A stretch of DNA of 64,000 nt from Candida dubliniensis CD36 (Eukaryota; Ascomycota; Pichiomycetes; Serinales; Debaryomycetaceae). The stretch lies in assembly GCF_000026945.1 (NCBI RefSeq), contig NC_012867.1, positions 682,001-746,000 of the forward strand. Reading direction: 5' to 3'. The notes below the pieces were generated by a model. It was not told the origin of the DNA and did no database searches. It saw nothing but the letters and a program-made list of their open reading frames with translations. Below are positions 37,907 through 47,477 of the stretch, piece by piece (position 1 is the first letter of the stretch; every line of letters begins with the position of its first letter). The position numbers were made by a program, and so were the translations under genes.

Positions 37907-39412
37907 ATGTCAAATTCTAATTCAAATTCAAATTCAAATTCAAATTCTGAAGTAGAATCAAGAGGTAAATCTCTTGAAATTGAAGAATATCAAATTGATA
38001 ATAATTATCAATCATCAGAAACTTTAGATATTCATCAATTAAATAAAGTTTATCGTAAATTGGATTTAAGAATTATACCAGCATTATGGTGTCTTTATTT
38101 TTTAACATCATTTGGTTCCAATTGTTATGGATTGACATTAACTATGAATAGATCTGAAGGTCATTCATTAGCACAGCAATTACATTTAACTTCTAAAGAT
38201 ATATCTACTGCTCTGGCATTATATTATGTTGGTTATATTATATTTGATGTCCCCATGAATTTAATCATGACTAAAGTTAGTCCTCAAACTTGGTTAGCAA
38301 GAATTGTTATTACAGTTGGATTAGTTTATACATGTTATCATGTTTTATATAATTCTGGTGGAGTCATTGCTGTTAGATTCATTAGTGGTGTTGTTGGTGC
38401 TGGTACTTGGCCCGGATTAAGTTATTATGTCAGTTTATGGTATCCTAATGATAGACTGACAAGAAGAATTGGTTATTATTTCACTGCGGCTCAGATTTCT
38501 GCTGCTGTTGCTGGATTAGTAAGTGCTGGATTTCAAAAAATGGATGGTGTTCATGGTTATACCGGTTGGCAATGGATGTATTTAGTTTATGGTGTTATTA
38601 CTATGGCGGTGGGTATTTCTTTATTATGGTGGTTACCTGATAGACCATTTATTGGAGTTAAACAACAAAGTAATAAATTTGTTGAAATTTATAGAAAATT
38701 CACTACTCCACCTCATCCATTAAATGAACAAGAAAAAGAATTACATCGTAAAGATTTACAACATAGATATAAATTATTGAAATGGACTTGGAAAGATGTG
38801 ATTAATATTATTACTGATTTAAGAATTTGGCCGTTGATTATTATGTATTTTGGAGTTGTTGGTACTGGATTTGGTTTAGCAGTTTTCGGTTCCACTATTA
38901 TTGCTACTAATAATCCAAATTTAACATCTATACAAGTATCATTATTATATGCTCCAATTTGGTTATTTGATTTAGGTGGGATATTAATAATTACTCCCTT
39001 TGCTGATAGATTCAAAAAATTCCGGGCATTAATCTTCAGTGGTGCTTGTGTTATCATTATTGTTGGTATGATAGTTACAACATTTGCTCATGGTTCATGG
39101 AATAAATATGCTGGGTTGTTAATTGCTGGGTTTGGGTTAGGTCCTACTGTTCCTATTTGTATGTCTTGGTCAGCAGAAATTTTCCAACAACGTTATGGTG
39201 ATGTTGGTTGTGCTGTTAGTGCTGCATTGGTCAGTGGATTAGGAAATTTGGGTTCAGTCACTTCTACTTATGCATTATATTCGGGTTGGCCAGAAGATAA
39301 AGCTAGATTATACCGAAACTCAAACATGATGTTGGTGCTTATGTTGGGAGTCAGTATCATTGCTTCTGGTGTATGTCAATTGATCAAAGATAAAGTTAGA
39401 CAACCAAAATAA
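37907..39412 (+). CDS. MFS transporter, Dal5 / anion:cation symporter family
   Basis: Major-facilitator permease of the fungal allantoate (Dal5)/Tna1/Seo1/Soa1 group, importing organic anions such as allantoate, nicotinate or sulfur compounds; the substrate cannot be set from sequence. It has 501 residues and about 12 membrane helices. The amphipathic start RKLDLRIIPALWCLYFLTSF is typical, as are YYVGYIIFDVPMNLIMTKVS and the R-F-x-x-G block AVRFISGVVGAGTWPG. A cytosolic loop (230-290) has WLPDRPF. The N-terminus is a Ser-Asn repeat encoded by a hexanucleotide microsatellite. Confidence 0.88.
   Translation: MSNSNSNSNSNSNSEVESRGKSLEIEEYQIDNNYQSSETLDIHQLNKVYRKLDLRIIPALWCLYFLTSFGSNCYGLTLTMNRSEGHSLAQQLHLTSKDISTALALYYVGYIIFDVPMNLIMTKVSPQTWLARIVITVGLVYTCYHVLYNSGGVIAVRFISGVVGAGTWPGLSYYVSLWYPNDRLTRRIGYYFTAAQISAAVAGLVSAGFQKMDGVHGYTGWQWMYLVYGVITMAVGISLLWWLPDRPFIGVKQQSNKFVEIYRKFTTPPHPLNEQEKELHRKDLQHRYKLLKWTWKDVINIITDLRIWPLIIMYFGVVGTGFGLAVFGSTIIATNNPNLTSIQVSLLYAPIWLFDLGGILIITPFADRFKKFRALIFSGACVIIIVGMIVTTFAHGSWNKYAGLLIAGFGLGPTVPICMSWSAEIFQQRYGDVGCAVSAALVSGLGNLGSVTSTYALYSGWPEDKARLYRNSNMMLVLMLGVSIIASGVCQLIKDKVRQPK
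37910..37948 (+). repeat. In-frame (TCAAAT)n repeat encoding Ser-Asn
   Basis: TCA/TCT and AAT codons alternate for 13 residues directly after the start Met of the transporter. Length change in six-base steps would keep frame. Confidence 0.85.
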
Positions 39413-40089
39413 GGTAATAACCTGCTTCTAATGACATTTGATGAAAGACAATATTGTGTTTCTTTTGGCCACATCATCACCTAATATTTTTAATTTAAAT
39501 AATCATTATATATATCATTTATCTAATTTTGAAAAGTTTTTTTGAATATTCATTGAAATTTCAGAAGTTGGTTGTTTTTGTAACTATATTCCAACAAGTT
39601 ACAAAAATATTTAGTTCTAGATTTTTTAGTTAACTCAGGAGTTAAGAAATACTTTGTCCGAAAACAGAGTTAGTCTGTCATAATTCCGAACAATACACGT
39701 CATATTTCCGTTTGATATGGTGGTGATGGGGGGGGTCGTCGTCCTCGATCAGCAATGATAAATGCCTGTACATATTTAGAGATTTACAAATGATCTAATT
39801 CTTGGACAATAATTTTTGTGTATCAATCTAAATTTCAATCAATTGTTATTGAGCTCTGCTGTTTAATGAGGAGAGTCAACTCACACGTTTGTGGTAAAGA
39901 GTACACTGGCACATCAAAACCACAGAACTGGGTGGTCTTTTTCTTTTTAACAAAAACAGACAAGTCCATAAACATGAATCATATATTAATCTTTGCTGTC
40001 TAAAAATAGTTCTTGATGTAATATTATAAATCGATACAAGTTGTGGAATAAACCAAAAAGATAAAATAATTCAAGAACAAACCAAGAAA

Positions 40090-40115
40090 GGGGGGGGCGG
40101 GGGGAGGGGAGGGGG
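40090..40115 (+). other. Four-tract G-quadruplex motif
   Basis: G8-C-G6-A-G4-A-G5: four G tracts with single-base loops, the layout predicted to give the most stable parallel quadruplexes. Exceptional in this AT-rich sequence. About 435-460 bp upstream of the dehydrogenase ATG, on its non-template strand. Confidence 0.75.
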
Positions 40116-40196
40116 CGTTACAAGATCAAAGAAATCTATGGTTTGTAATCTTTCTGCAGTACATGCAAAATGATGAAACTATTTGATCAATAAGGA

Positions 40197-40203
40197 TTAG
40201 TAA
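40197..40203. promoter_or_regulatory. Yap1/Cap1-type site (TTAGTAA)
   Basis: TTAGTAA is the complement of TTACTAA, the Yap-family (Cap1 in Candida) recognition element of oxidative and drug-stress genes. It lies about 350 bp upstream of the IFR2-like ATG. Fits the stress-inducible behaviour I recall for this dehydrogenase; binding is inferred. Confidence 0.5.
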
Positions 40204-40549
40204 TTCGAATATTACTCTAACATTAACCATTAATCATAAGGTGATGAATTGTTTCAGGGTTACTGATTTTTTGGTAATACCAGTAGTATATTGGGCATTA
40301 CCACTCACTTTTAGTTTTTGTGTCTGAAAAAAAAAAAAAAGTATTCGGTATTTTACTATGTCTAGAAAATTCGGTATCCTTCAATTCATTGTTTAATTAA
40401 TTAATAATCATGTTGAATCATTTTGAAATGATATTTAAACATGAGATATCCCCCTTGTTTGTTCGTTTCATCTAAGCAATTTACTTAAAAATATTTTTTG
40501 TTTTTCTTTTCTTTATTCATTATCAACATAAACAGTTATTATCCCAACC

Positions 40550-41626
40550 ATGAAAGCTGCTGTCGTTCCAGAATCCGTAACTGAAACCAAATTGGCCGAG
40601 ATTAAAGAAATCCCTAAACCAACCATTGGCGATGATCAAATTTTAATCAAAGCAGAAGCTGCTGCTGTAAACCCTACTGATTGGAAACATATCTTGTTCC
40701 AAATGAGTAAACCTGGTGATGTCATTGGAAGTGACGTTAGTGGAACCGTTGAAGAAGTTGGATCCAAAGTCACCAATTTCAAAAAAGGTGATACTGTCAG
40801 CTCATTTATCGTTGGTAACTCATCACCTGAGAGTGGGGCTTTTGGTGAATATGTTATTGCTTATCCTCAAGCCACTATCAAATACGACCACAGTTTGAGT
40901 CACTCTTCATCAACAAGTTCATCCACTATCAAATCTTATGAAGGTGCCGCTAGTGTTACTTTGGGTTTATCGACTATTGGTATTTCATTTTCTCATTACT
41001 TGAACATAGGCAAACATAAAAAAGAAGGTGATTCTATATTGATTTGGGGTGGTGCTACCGCTACGGGTATTTTGGCAATTCAAGTTGCAAAATTGGCTTA
41101 TAATTTGAATGTCATTACTACTGCATCACCAAAGAATCATGCCTTTTTGAAAGAATTAGGTGCTGACCACACTTTGGATTATAATGATCCAAATGTAATT
41201 GAAAACTTGAAAGCTCTTGGTCCTATTAAATTTGGTTTGGATACTATTGCTAATACTACAACCTTCCAAAGTCTTTATGATGCCACTGCTGGTACTCCAG
41301 AAGTTTATTTGGACTCTTTGTTGGGATTGGATGGTAAATCCATTAAAACTGATCCATCCAGAGAAAACTCAGTTCATTGGGGTTATACATTAGCTTATCT
41401 CTGTATTATTAAAGAGAAATCATTTGGACCTACGAAATTTGTCCAAACTCCAGAATTATTGAATGACTATCTCAAATGGTGGGATGAAGTTTTGCCAACA
41501 TTTATTGACACAATTAAACATGCCAACTTAAAGATATTAGGAGATGGTTTGGCTTCTACCAATGAAGCTTTGCAATTATCCAGAGACAGTAAAGTTTCTG
41601 CTCAAAAGATCGTTTTCACAGTATAA
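40550..41626 (+). CDS. IFR2: Zinc-independent medium-chain dehydrogenase/reductase (probably IFR2)
   Basis: NAD(P)H-dependent oxidoreductase of the quinone-oxidoreductase/enoyl-reductase side of the MDR superfamily, in the fungal group with S. cerevisiae YCR102C and YLR460C. It has 358 residues. A GroES-like N-terminal domain (AAVNPTDWKHI, GSDVSGTVEEVGSKV) lacks the catalytic zinc Cys/His ligands of alcohol dehydrogenases. The Rossmann fold carries ILIWGGATATGILAIQVAKL and VITTASPKNHAFLKELGADH. A related gene lies inverted on the far side of IME2. The IFR2 name is from memory of C. albicans and is tentative; the substrate is unknown. Confidence 0.8.
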   Translation: MKAAVVPESVTETKLAEIKEIPKPTIGDDQILIKAEAAAVNPTDWKHILFQMSKPGDVIGSDVSGTVEEVGSKVTNFKKGDTVSSFIVGNSSPESGAFGEYVIAYPQATIKYDHSLSHSSSTSSSTIKSYEGAASVTLGLSTIGISFSHYLNIGKHKKEGDSILIWGGATATGILAIQVAKLAYNLNVITTASPKNHAFLKELGADHTLDYNDPNVIENLKALGPIKFGLDTIANTTTFQSLYDATAGTPEVYLDSLLGLDGKSIKTDPSRENSVHWGYTLAYLCIIKEKSFGPTKFVQTPELLNDYLKWWDEVLPTFIDTIKHANLKILGDGLASTNEALQLSRDSKVSAQKIVFTV

Positions 41627-41861
41627 TGAGAATAACATTTTTTTGGATCTATATAGTAAGTAATAATGGTACAGTGTTAAAAATTAATTGAATCGACAGG
41701 CTCTGCTTTTTTTTTTCAATCTTATCTTGTTATATTCTATTTCCTTAGCTCTATTGATATTGATAAACTCTGTTTCTTCTTTGTGGCTGACCAGAACCAT
41801 AATAAACAAGTTGTGGGTTATTATAATCTGGAAAACGACGAGTATCAAATATCAAATCTAT

Positions 41862-43424
41862 TCATAAATTCACAACCTCCTCGCTGTCTAAAGAAAAAGT
41901 TGTGAAGGATCTTTTGGTTCCAGCAGCTTTGCTCTGTTTTTTCTTTAAATCGCTTGTTCCATTTCCAGCTCTTCTGGGTTCCATTTCTGATTCTCTTGTG
42001 CCAAGAACCTCATTTACCTTTAGCAACCATGGTTGTGCAAAAAGCTTATAGCTCTCGTTACCAGAGCTATTTCTTTCCGGCTGTTTAGCAATATATTCGC
42101 CAAAATAGTTTTCGTATCCATCATCCGAATCTTGGAAAACTGGAACACTGCCAGTGGTATTACATATGCCAGTACTATTTTTTTGTAGCTTTAATGGTGT
42201 AAGTAGTTTTCTTGATGGTGAATTGGGAATCCCTGCTAACTTGTTTAAAGCTGTGTTCATTGTGACCGTATCAGTTTCAAAATATGTATCCATCATAGCT
42301 ATTGATTCCTTGAAATACTGCATTTTTGCAATTTCAGTGGCATCTGCTCGAGCCAGAGGATCCCATTTCAAGCAGCTTTGAATGACCTCGATTAAAGCTA
42401 ATGAATCAGGGTGCTGAACAATTTCTTCAATAGTCGTACCTGTCTCATCAGGTAACTTTATGCCTAATTTGTTTGTCAAAAACAATGCTTCGGTCCAATA
42501 CCCACCCAACGGAACTATATAGCTAGAATTGATTGATTTGGGTTCCGGAACAAATGGAGTTCCTAGAATTTTCAAGATTTTCCAAATCTGATCCAATTCA
42601 TTAGATCCAGGGAATAAAGGAACAAAATTGGCGGTCTCAACTGCTACTGCTCCAAACGCCCAAATATCAATGGGACGAGAATACCATTTCTGTCTAAGTA
42701 AGATTTCCGGTGAGCGGTACCATCTTGTTGATACATAAGCCGTGTAGGGCTTGATATTTGAAACGTGACGTGCTAATCCATAATCGCCCAACTTGATTAT
42801 AAAATTGTCATTTTTACGGTAAGGAGGAATTGCAGCCTTAGAGCCGTAAAAATGCAATGTTGGAATAACCAATATATTTTCTGGTTTCACATCACGATGG
42901 AAATAGTTGCATTTGTGAATATGTCTGATAGCACAAAGCAATTGACTTAAAATGCTTTTTAAAGTCACAGGTGAAAACTTAATATTTCTCCTACTTCTAA
43001 TTAATTGGTACAAGTTTTGGTTTAACGCTTCCATAGAAATATGTAGCTGATACTGGATATCATCGATAAACATTTCATATATTTGAACTAAGCATGGATG
43101 AGAAGGTACAGACAAAATGAATTTGACCTCTTTTACATTGGAGTATTCTTGTAATAATGGTAATTTCTTTTTCATTGTTTTTATGGCAACTAGATTTGAC
43201 GTGTTACATTTGGAATCTTCCAATGGGCATAATAAAGTACCCAGTTTATTTTTGTGCAGATTCAATAGATCAAATTTGAAGAACTTGATTTTTGCCAAAT
43301 CAACAGTCCCAAAACTCCCATTACCCAAAGTATTGATGGTTTGATATTTCGAGTGATATGAATGTACTGTGAGATGCTTGGGTGGGGAATCATAATCTAG
43401 TGGGAAAGATTGGTGTCGTGACAT
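41862..43424 (-). CDS. IME2: Ime2-like protein kinase (RCK/MAK family)
   Basis: CDK/MAPK-related Ser/Thr kinase; in S. cerevisiae Ime2 drives meiotic entry and sporulation. It has 520 residues from the first ATG (an upstream frame to 43535 has no ATG). GNGSFGTV glycine loop starts at 34, catalytic Lys82, HRD at 176-178, DYG at 214-216, and the Ime2-specific T-A-Y activation motif at 228-230 (KPYTAYVSTRWYRSPEILL). A kinase insert at 48-78 is typical of fungal Ime2. The C-terminal third is disordered. In a species with no known conventional sporulation its retained job is unclear. Confidence 0.92.
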   Translation of the reverse strand: MSRHQSFPLDYDSPPKHLTVHSYHSKYQTINTLGNGSFGTVDLAKIKFFKFDLLNLHKNKLGTLLCPLEDSKCNTSNLVAIKTMKKKLPLLQEYSNVKEVKFILSVPSHPCLVQIYEMFIDDIQYQLHISMEALNQNLYQLIRSRRNIKFSPVTLKSILSQLLCAIRHIHKCNYFHRDVKPENILVIPTLHFYGSKAAIPPYRKNDNFIIKLGDYGLARHVSNIKPYTAYVSTRWYRSPEILLRQKWYSRPIDIWAFGAVAVETANFVPLFPGSNELDQIWKILKILGTPFVPEPKSINSSYIVPLGGYWTEALFLTNKLGIKLPDETGTTIEEIVQHPDSLALIEVIQSCLKWDPLARADATEIAKMQYFKESIAMMDTYFETDTVTMNTALNKLAGIPNSPSRKLLTPLKLQKNSTGICNTTGSVPVFQDSDDGYENYFGEYIAKQPERNSSGNESYKLFAQPWLLKVNEVLGTRESEMEPRRAGNGTSDLKKKQSKAAGTKRSFTTFSLDSEEVVNL

Positions 43425-44196
43425 TGGTATAGTTGAAAGTGACAACTGAACCCAAACCCACCTTATAAAAAGAATGGTTTCGTGATTGATTATCAGGAGA
43501 TGATTATAATACCAATAACAAAAAAATAAACTCAAACAAGAAGGAAACTCAAATGAATTGTTAAAATAACAAAAAAAAAAAACTAAAAGTAAAAAATTTG
43601 GGAATGGGAATAGAAGTTTGACAAAAGTTGGCGGCTACTGGTGATGATTTAAATATCTTATTAACGTGTGGTTAAAATTTGGTTTTGCAACAATGTCTTT
43701 TAAACCTCTGCTCCCTTTTTCAGAGCAAATAAGCGCGTGTGTTCACTTAGCAATAATATTTTTATTTCTAATGTGGGGAGGGGGGGACGAGGAAAGAGAA
43801 GTCGAAGAAGAAAGGCAATCTTATATAATAATATATAAAAAGGAAGGCACTAACACCAATTATGAATTACAGAGAATGGGAATACGCAAAACAAAAAAAA
43901 GTTAGAATCACCAATTACTACTTAATACACACACATTTACACACAATACACCTAGAATTAATTTAAATGGACGAGTAATGTTTGCCATTGGACAACCAAC
44001 ATATACATATATGTATAGCTAGATGTTTAATATTATCAGAATAGGAGATCTTTACACGTAAATTCGTATCTATAAAGTTTTCTCTTTTCTTTTTTTTTTT
44101 TTTGAGGTGTTTACATATATTTATTTTCCAACGTTTTTTGGCAACAATTTACTATTAAAAAAAAAATAATCTACTTCAATTCTTTTACTATTCAAA
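43425..44196. promoter_or_regulatory. IME2 upstream region
   Basis: 772 bp between IME2 and the second dehydrogenase, both minus-strand. Contains G4-A-G7 at 43775-43786, an A run near 43569 and a T-rich tract near 44087-44103. No gene or RNA seen. Confidence 0.5.
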
Positions 44197-45282
44197 TCAC
44201 AGATCCAGAACCCTGAACACAGCCTTTTCACCAGAAAGTTTATTATTTCTAGATAATTCTAACCCTTGATTTACGGAGTCTAATCCTTTGTTTAACAACC
44301 TCAAATTTGTATGTTTGATTTGATCAATAATTTGTGGAACTACATTTTGCCACCACTGAGTAAAATCAACTAACAATTCAGGTGTTTGAACATAATTTTC
44401 ATTAAACACAGCTTTTTCTTTTAGAGATGCCAAACAAGCAATGGTGTGTCCCCAATGTACCTGATCTCCTCTAGCATCATTGGCAGTAATGGATCTATAG
44501 TCTAAACCGGCCAATGAATCAATAAACACCTCTTGAGAACCTTCTGTTGAGTCATATACTTTTTGAAATGTTTCTGGTGTAGCAATCGTATCAAGAGCAA
44601 ATTTGATTTGGCCAACTCTCTTAACTTTGTTAACAACATCAGTGTCTTTATAATCAAAAACATAATCGGCCCCTAATTGCTTCAAAAGGGAGTGGTTTTT
44701 GGGTGATGCCGTGGTTATCACACTGAGGCTATACACCAATTTCGCAATCTGAATGGCTAGAATTCCAGTTGCAGTTGCTCCTCCCCAAATCAAGATGCCA
44801 TCCCCAGGTTGCTTTTTGTTCTCTATTTGTAAGTAATGAGAAAATGAAAGCCCAACGGTAACCAAACCCAAATTAATGCTTGCTGCACCTTCAAATGAGC
44901 GGACTTCAGAAACTTTTAGATTTGTCGAATCATCAAAACTTTGGGTATACTTCACTGCAGTAGCAGGATCAACAGCCACATATTCTGCAAAGGCTCCAGT
45001 TCTGGGTGATCTATTGCCAGTTACAAAAGCACTCACAATGTCTTTTTTTTCAAACCCAGTTACTTGAGAACCCACCTCTTCAACGGTTCCACTCACATCG
45101 CAGCCAACAACATCACCTGGGCTACCCAATTGATAAACAATGTGCTTCCAGTCTGTTGGGTTGATTGCAAAAGCCACTGCCTTGATTAATATTTCATTTT
45201 CTTTTATTTCTGGTTGCGGTATATCTTTGATTTCTGCCAAGTGATTAGGTTCAAAGGATCCAGAAATAATAGCTGCTTTCAT
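44197..45282 (-). CDS. Zinc-independent medium-chain dehydrogenase/reductase, paralogue of the IFR2-like gene (possibly IFR1)
   Basis: 361 residues from the first ATG (frame continues upstream to 45330 without ATG). It aligns over its full length with the gene at 40550: INPTDWKHIVYQ, CDVSGTVEEVGSQVTGF, and the shared Rossmann block ILIWGGATATGILAIQ followed by VITTASPKNHSLLKQLGADY. It also lacks zinc ligands. Relative to its paralogue it carries a Cys in GCDVSG and a longer C-terminus (VFRVLDL). The pair is inverted around IME2, pointing to local duplication. Substrate unknown; the IFR1 name is only a recollection. Confidence 0.8.
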   Translation of the reverse strand: MKAAIISGSFEPNHLAEIKDIPQPEIKENEILIKAVAFAINPTDWKHIVYQLGSPGDVVGCDVSGTVEEVGSQVTGFEKKDIVSAFVTGNRSPRTGAFAEYVAVDPATAVKYTQSFDDSTNLKVSEVRSFEGAASINLGLVTVGLSFSHYLQIENKKQPGDGILIWGGATATGILAIQIAKLVYSLSVITTASPKNHSLLKQLGADYVFDYKDTDVVNKVKRVGQIKFALDTIATPETFQKVYDSTEGSQEVFIDSLAGLDYRSITANDARGDQVHWGHTIACLASLKEKAVFNENYVQTPELLVDFTQWWQNVVPQIIDQIKHTNLRLLNKGLDSVNQGLELSRNNKLSGEKAVFRVLDL

Positions 45283-45620
45283 AACTGGGAAATTATCTAA
45301 AGTATAATTGTCACTCAATTTTTTATGCACTTGGATATCAAAAATACATAATATTCATCTTTATATATTTGATACTAATCTAACCTTGGCTTTGGAAACG
45401 CCACACTTGCCTTGCCTTACAACAACCACAGTAATACAAACATTTTTGTAAAAACAAAAAAAAGATGGTCCATAACCTAAAAAGCCACTAATTCTACAAC
45501 TTGCAAAAACAAAGAAAGTCTTACAAGTTGGTTTATGCAACCAGGGAAATTTTATTACGAAGCTTCAAAATTTTGAAACCTTAATCTTACTTGTATTTGA
45601 CCTTGGATAAATTCTTCAAA
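45283..45620. promoter_or_regulatory. Upstream region of the second dehydrogenase
   Basis: 338 bp. Contains GATACTAATC (a one-base-off Yap-type site) near 45369 and an A-rich run near 45451-45462. No gene. Confidence 0.4.
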
Positions 45621-47189
45621 CTAAACACCTACATAATCTTCATTCTCCTCAATATCATCATCTCCTTCATCTTGCGAATCGTCCAAGCCACTTTCTTCCG
45701 ATGAACTAGACAACTCAATTAAAAATTCGTTCAGAGACCCAAAATTCAGATCAAATTGATTATTCTCACCACCATTGTTGTCTATGTAGAACTGGTAATT
45801 TCCAGTCTCATCAACAACAAACAATAGTTTAGGATCAACTGTATAACTATTAATAATTGTTTTCACTGGTGTCGGCGTGGACTCCTCCGTGACCACAGTT
45901 TCATCTCTTATATACTTGTTTGACTTTGTGGCAATCAGATCTTGCGTCTTTAATGTAAACTGATGGGTGAGCGGACACTCCCTGCCCAAATAGCAATAAT
46001 TGTCTTCTTCAAAATCAGGACAGTTAAGCAAATGGAGAAACGGACATTTCTTACCTCTCAGACAAAATCCGCCAATTGCAAATGGTCGACAAGTCCAAAT
46101 TTCATAATTAGGGTCATTATAATTGGCCGGTTTGAAATGCCGATACTTGCAATTGGGGTTTTGACATGATTTGCCTAGGAAATATCGACACTGTGGCGTG
46201 TTGTTATCATTTGGAGAATGTGACAATAAACAGTTTTTTGAATAACATTTCCCCAATAAAAATAGAGGACAAATTCTGATTTTCTCCTTATCATGATCAT
46301 ACTTGCAATTCATACCTTTCTCACACATTCCTTTAAACAAACCAGGGAAGATTTGTAATAACAAAATCACCCAAAAGTCAGTAACTCAACGCCATTTAAA
46401 ACATTTAAACATTCTTTTTTTAAAAAAAAAATTTGATATACATACCTGTTCTTGAAAAATAACGGCAAGGCTCCGTATTTTTTCTAAATTTGTTGAGTTA
46501 GTAACATTCTCTTAAAGCAAAATAAACTCTATTCTAACTTACCTCTTTCTTCTGACTGGTGTCGACAATTTAAAGACTCCATGTGAATTTCTTTGGTATT
46601 TGTTTCCATTCCAAATACACTCTGTAGGGTTAGTAAGTTGAATCATTCTAATGGGTACAAGTGCTCGTCCATTTTCCGTGACTGCATACTTGTCCCCATT
46701 AATCTTGATTCGATCACAATTGTCAGACATTGTTCTAAACTTCGGAATTTGATTTCTTATCTTCTCTAATCGTTTCTGTTCCTGTACCTGTTTTTTCTTT
46801 AGTAAAATTTTGGCTTTCAACTTTTCAGCTTCTTGCTGATAGACATTTATGTTATAAAACGACTTACCTCCAGATGATTGAACACTTACATACCCCTGCT
46901 GGTCAGCAGAGCTTGTGCCTTCTTCTGTAGTCGAAGCAGTTCCGTTACTATCACTACCGGTATTATTAACTACCAATGTCATGTTAGAAAATTTTGGCTT
47001 CTGTGGGATAAAAGCATTTGGGTTTACTGGCAATTTCAATATTCTTTTGTATGCCTGTTTCTGGATCTTGGATGCATTCTGTTGTTGTTGCCTTTTCAAA
47101 TCTTGTTTTTCTTGTATTGCTTTTTTCAAGGCTGCTATTTCTTTATATTTTATCTTAAGTGCTTCTGATTCCGGACCTTGTGAAGACAT
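45621..47189 (-). CDS. ZC3H3/Red5-like five-CCCH zinc-finger protein, three exons
   Basis: Rebuilt from exons 47189-46543, 46483-46446 and 46330-45621, giving 464 residues. The junctions make a continuous first finger, PCRYFSRTGMCEKGMNCKYDH (CX8CX5CX3H). Four more CCCH fingers follow (CPLFLLGKC.., CRYFLGKSC.., CRPFAIGGFC.., CPDFEEDNYC..). The finger order and the LLNCPDF block match human ZC3H3 and S. pombe Red5, nuclear RNA-surveillance and poly(A)-linked export factors. The N-terminal half is a Lys/Gln-rich coiled coil with YQRNSHGVFKLSTPVRRK just before the fingers. The C-terminus is acidic. CPSF30/Yth1 also has five fingers but fits less well. Unspliced, the gene looks like two separate ORFs. 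Confidence 0.88.
46331..46445 (-). other. Intron 2 of the ZC3H3-like gene (115 nt)
   Basis: Donor GTATGT from 46445, branch-like TACTGAC, acceptor TTTAAAG ending at 46331. Joining yields a Gly codon (G|GA) and completes the first zinc finger. Confidence 0.85.
46484..46542 (-). other. Intron 1 of the ZC3H3-like gene (59 nt)
   Basis: Donor GTAAGT from 46542, branch TACTAAC (in GTTACTAACTC), acceptor ATTTAG ending at 46484. The donor bases themselves create an in-frame TAA, so unspliced RNA stops right after VRRKR. Confidence 0.88.
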
Positions 47190-47477
47190 ATTTATAATTT
47201 GTTGCTTATCTTGAACTTCTCTCCACGACTATAAAATGATGAAAGTGGTATGAAAACGTATTGGGAGAATTTTTTTTGGGATGATTATGATGTTGATGTT
47301 TTTTTATTGATTTTTAGTTTCGTCGCCAGTACAATTCCCACCACTATCGGATTACAATTGGTGCGAGTTTACACACACCCAACAAGCAAAAAAAAAAAAA
47401 AACGCTATGTCTGTAAAAGTGCAAAAAAAAAATCATCTATGTGTCATTAATACCTAATAATAATACCACTAGAGATA

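Larger units (their letters stand above)
39413..40549. promoter_or_regulatory. 1.1-kb spacer upstream of the IFR2-like dehydrogenase
   Basis: Gene-free. Contains a run of 8 G near 39728, a four-tract G-quadruplex motif at 40090-40115, a Yap/Cap1-type site at 40197-40203, a 14-A run near 40327 and an AT-rich leader. No coding region or RNA recognised. Confidence 0.55.

Noticed and set aside
40241..40327. Possible box C/D snoRNA (GTGATGA ... CTGA ... CTGA)
   Set aside because: C- and D-like boxes are present, but there is no terminal stem and the 3' box runs into a poly(A) tract. Short motifs of this kind are expected by chance.
45621..46370. Stand-alone Yth1/CPSF30
   Set aside because: Finger spacing and the LLNCPDF block fit ZC3H3/Red5 better, and upstream splice signals join it to the next ORF, which carries a ZC3H3-like pre-finger motif.
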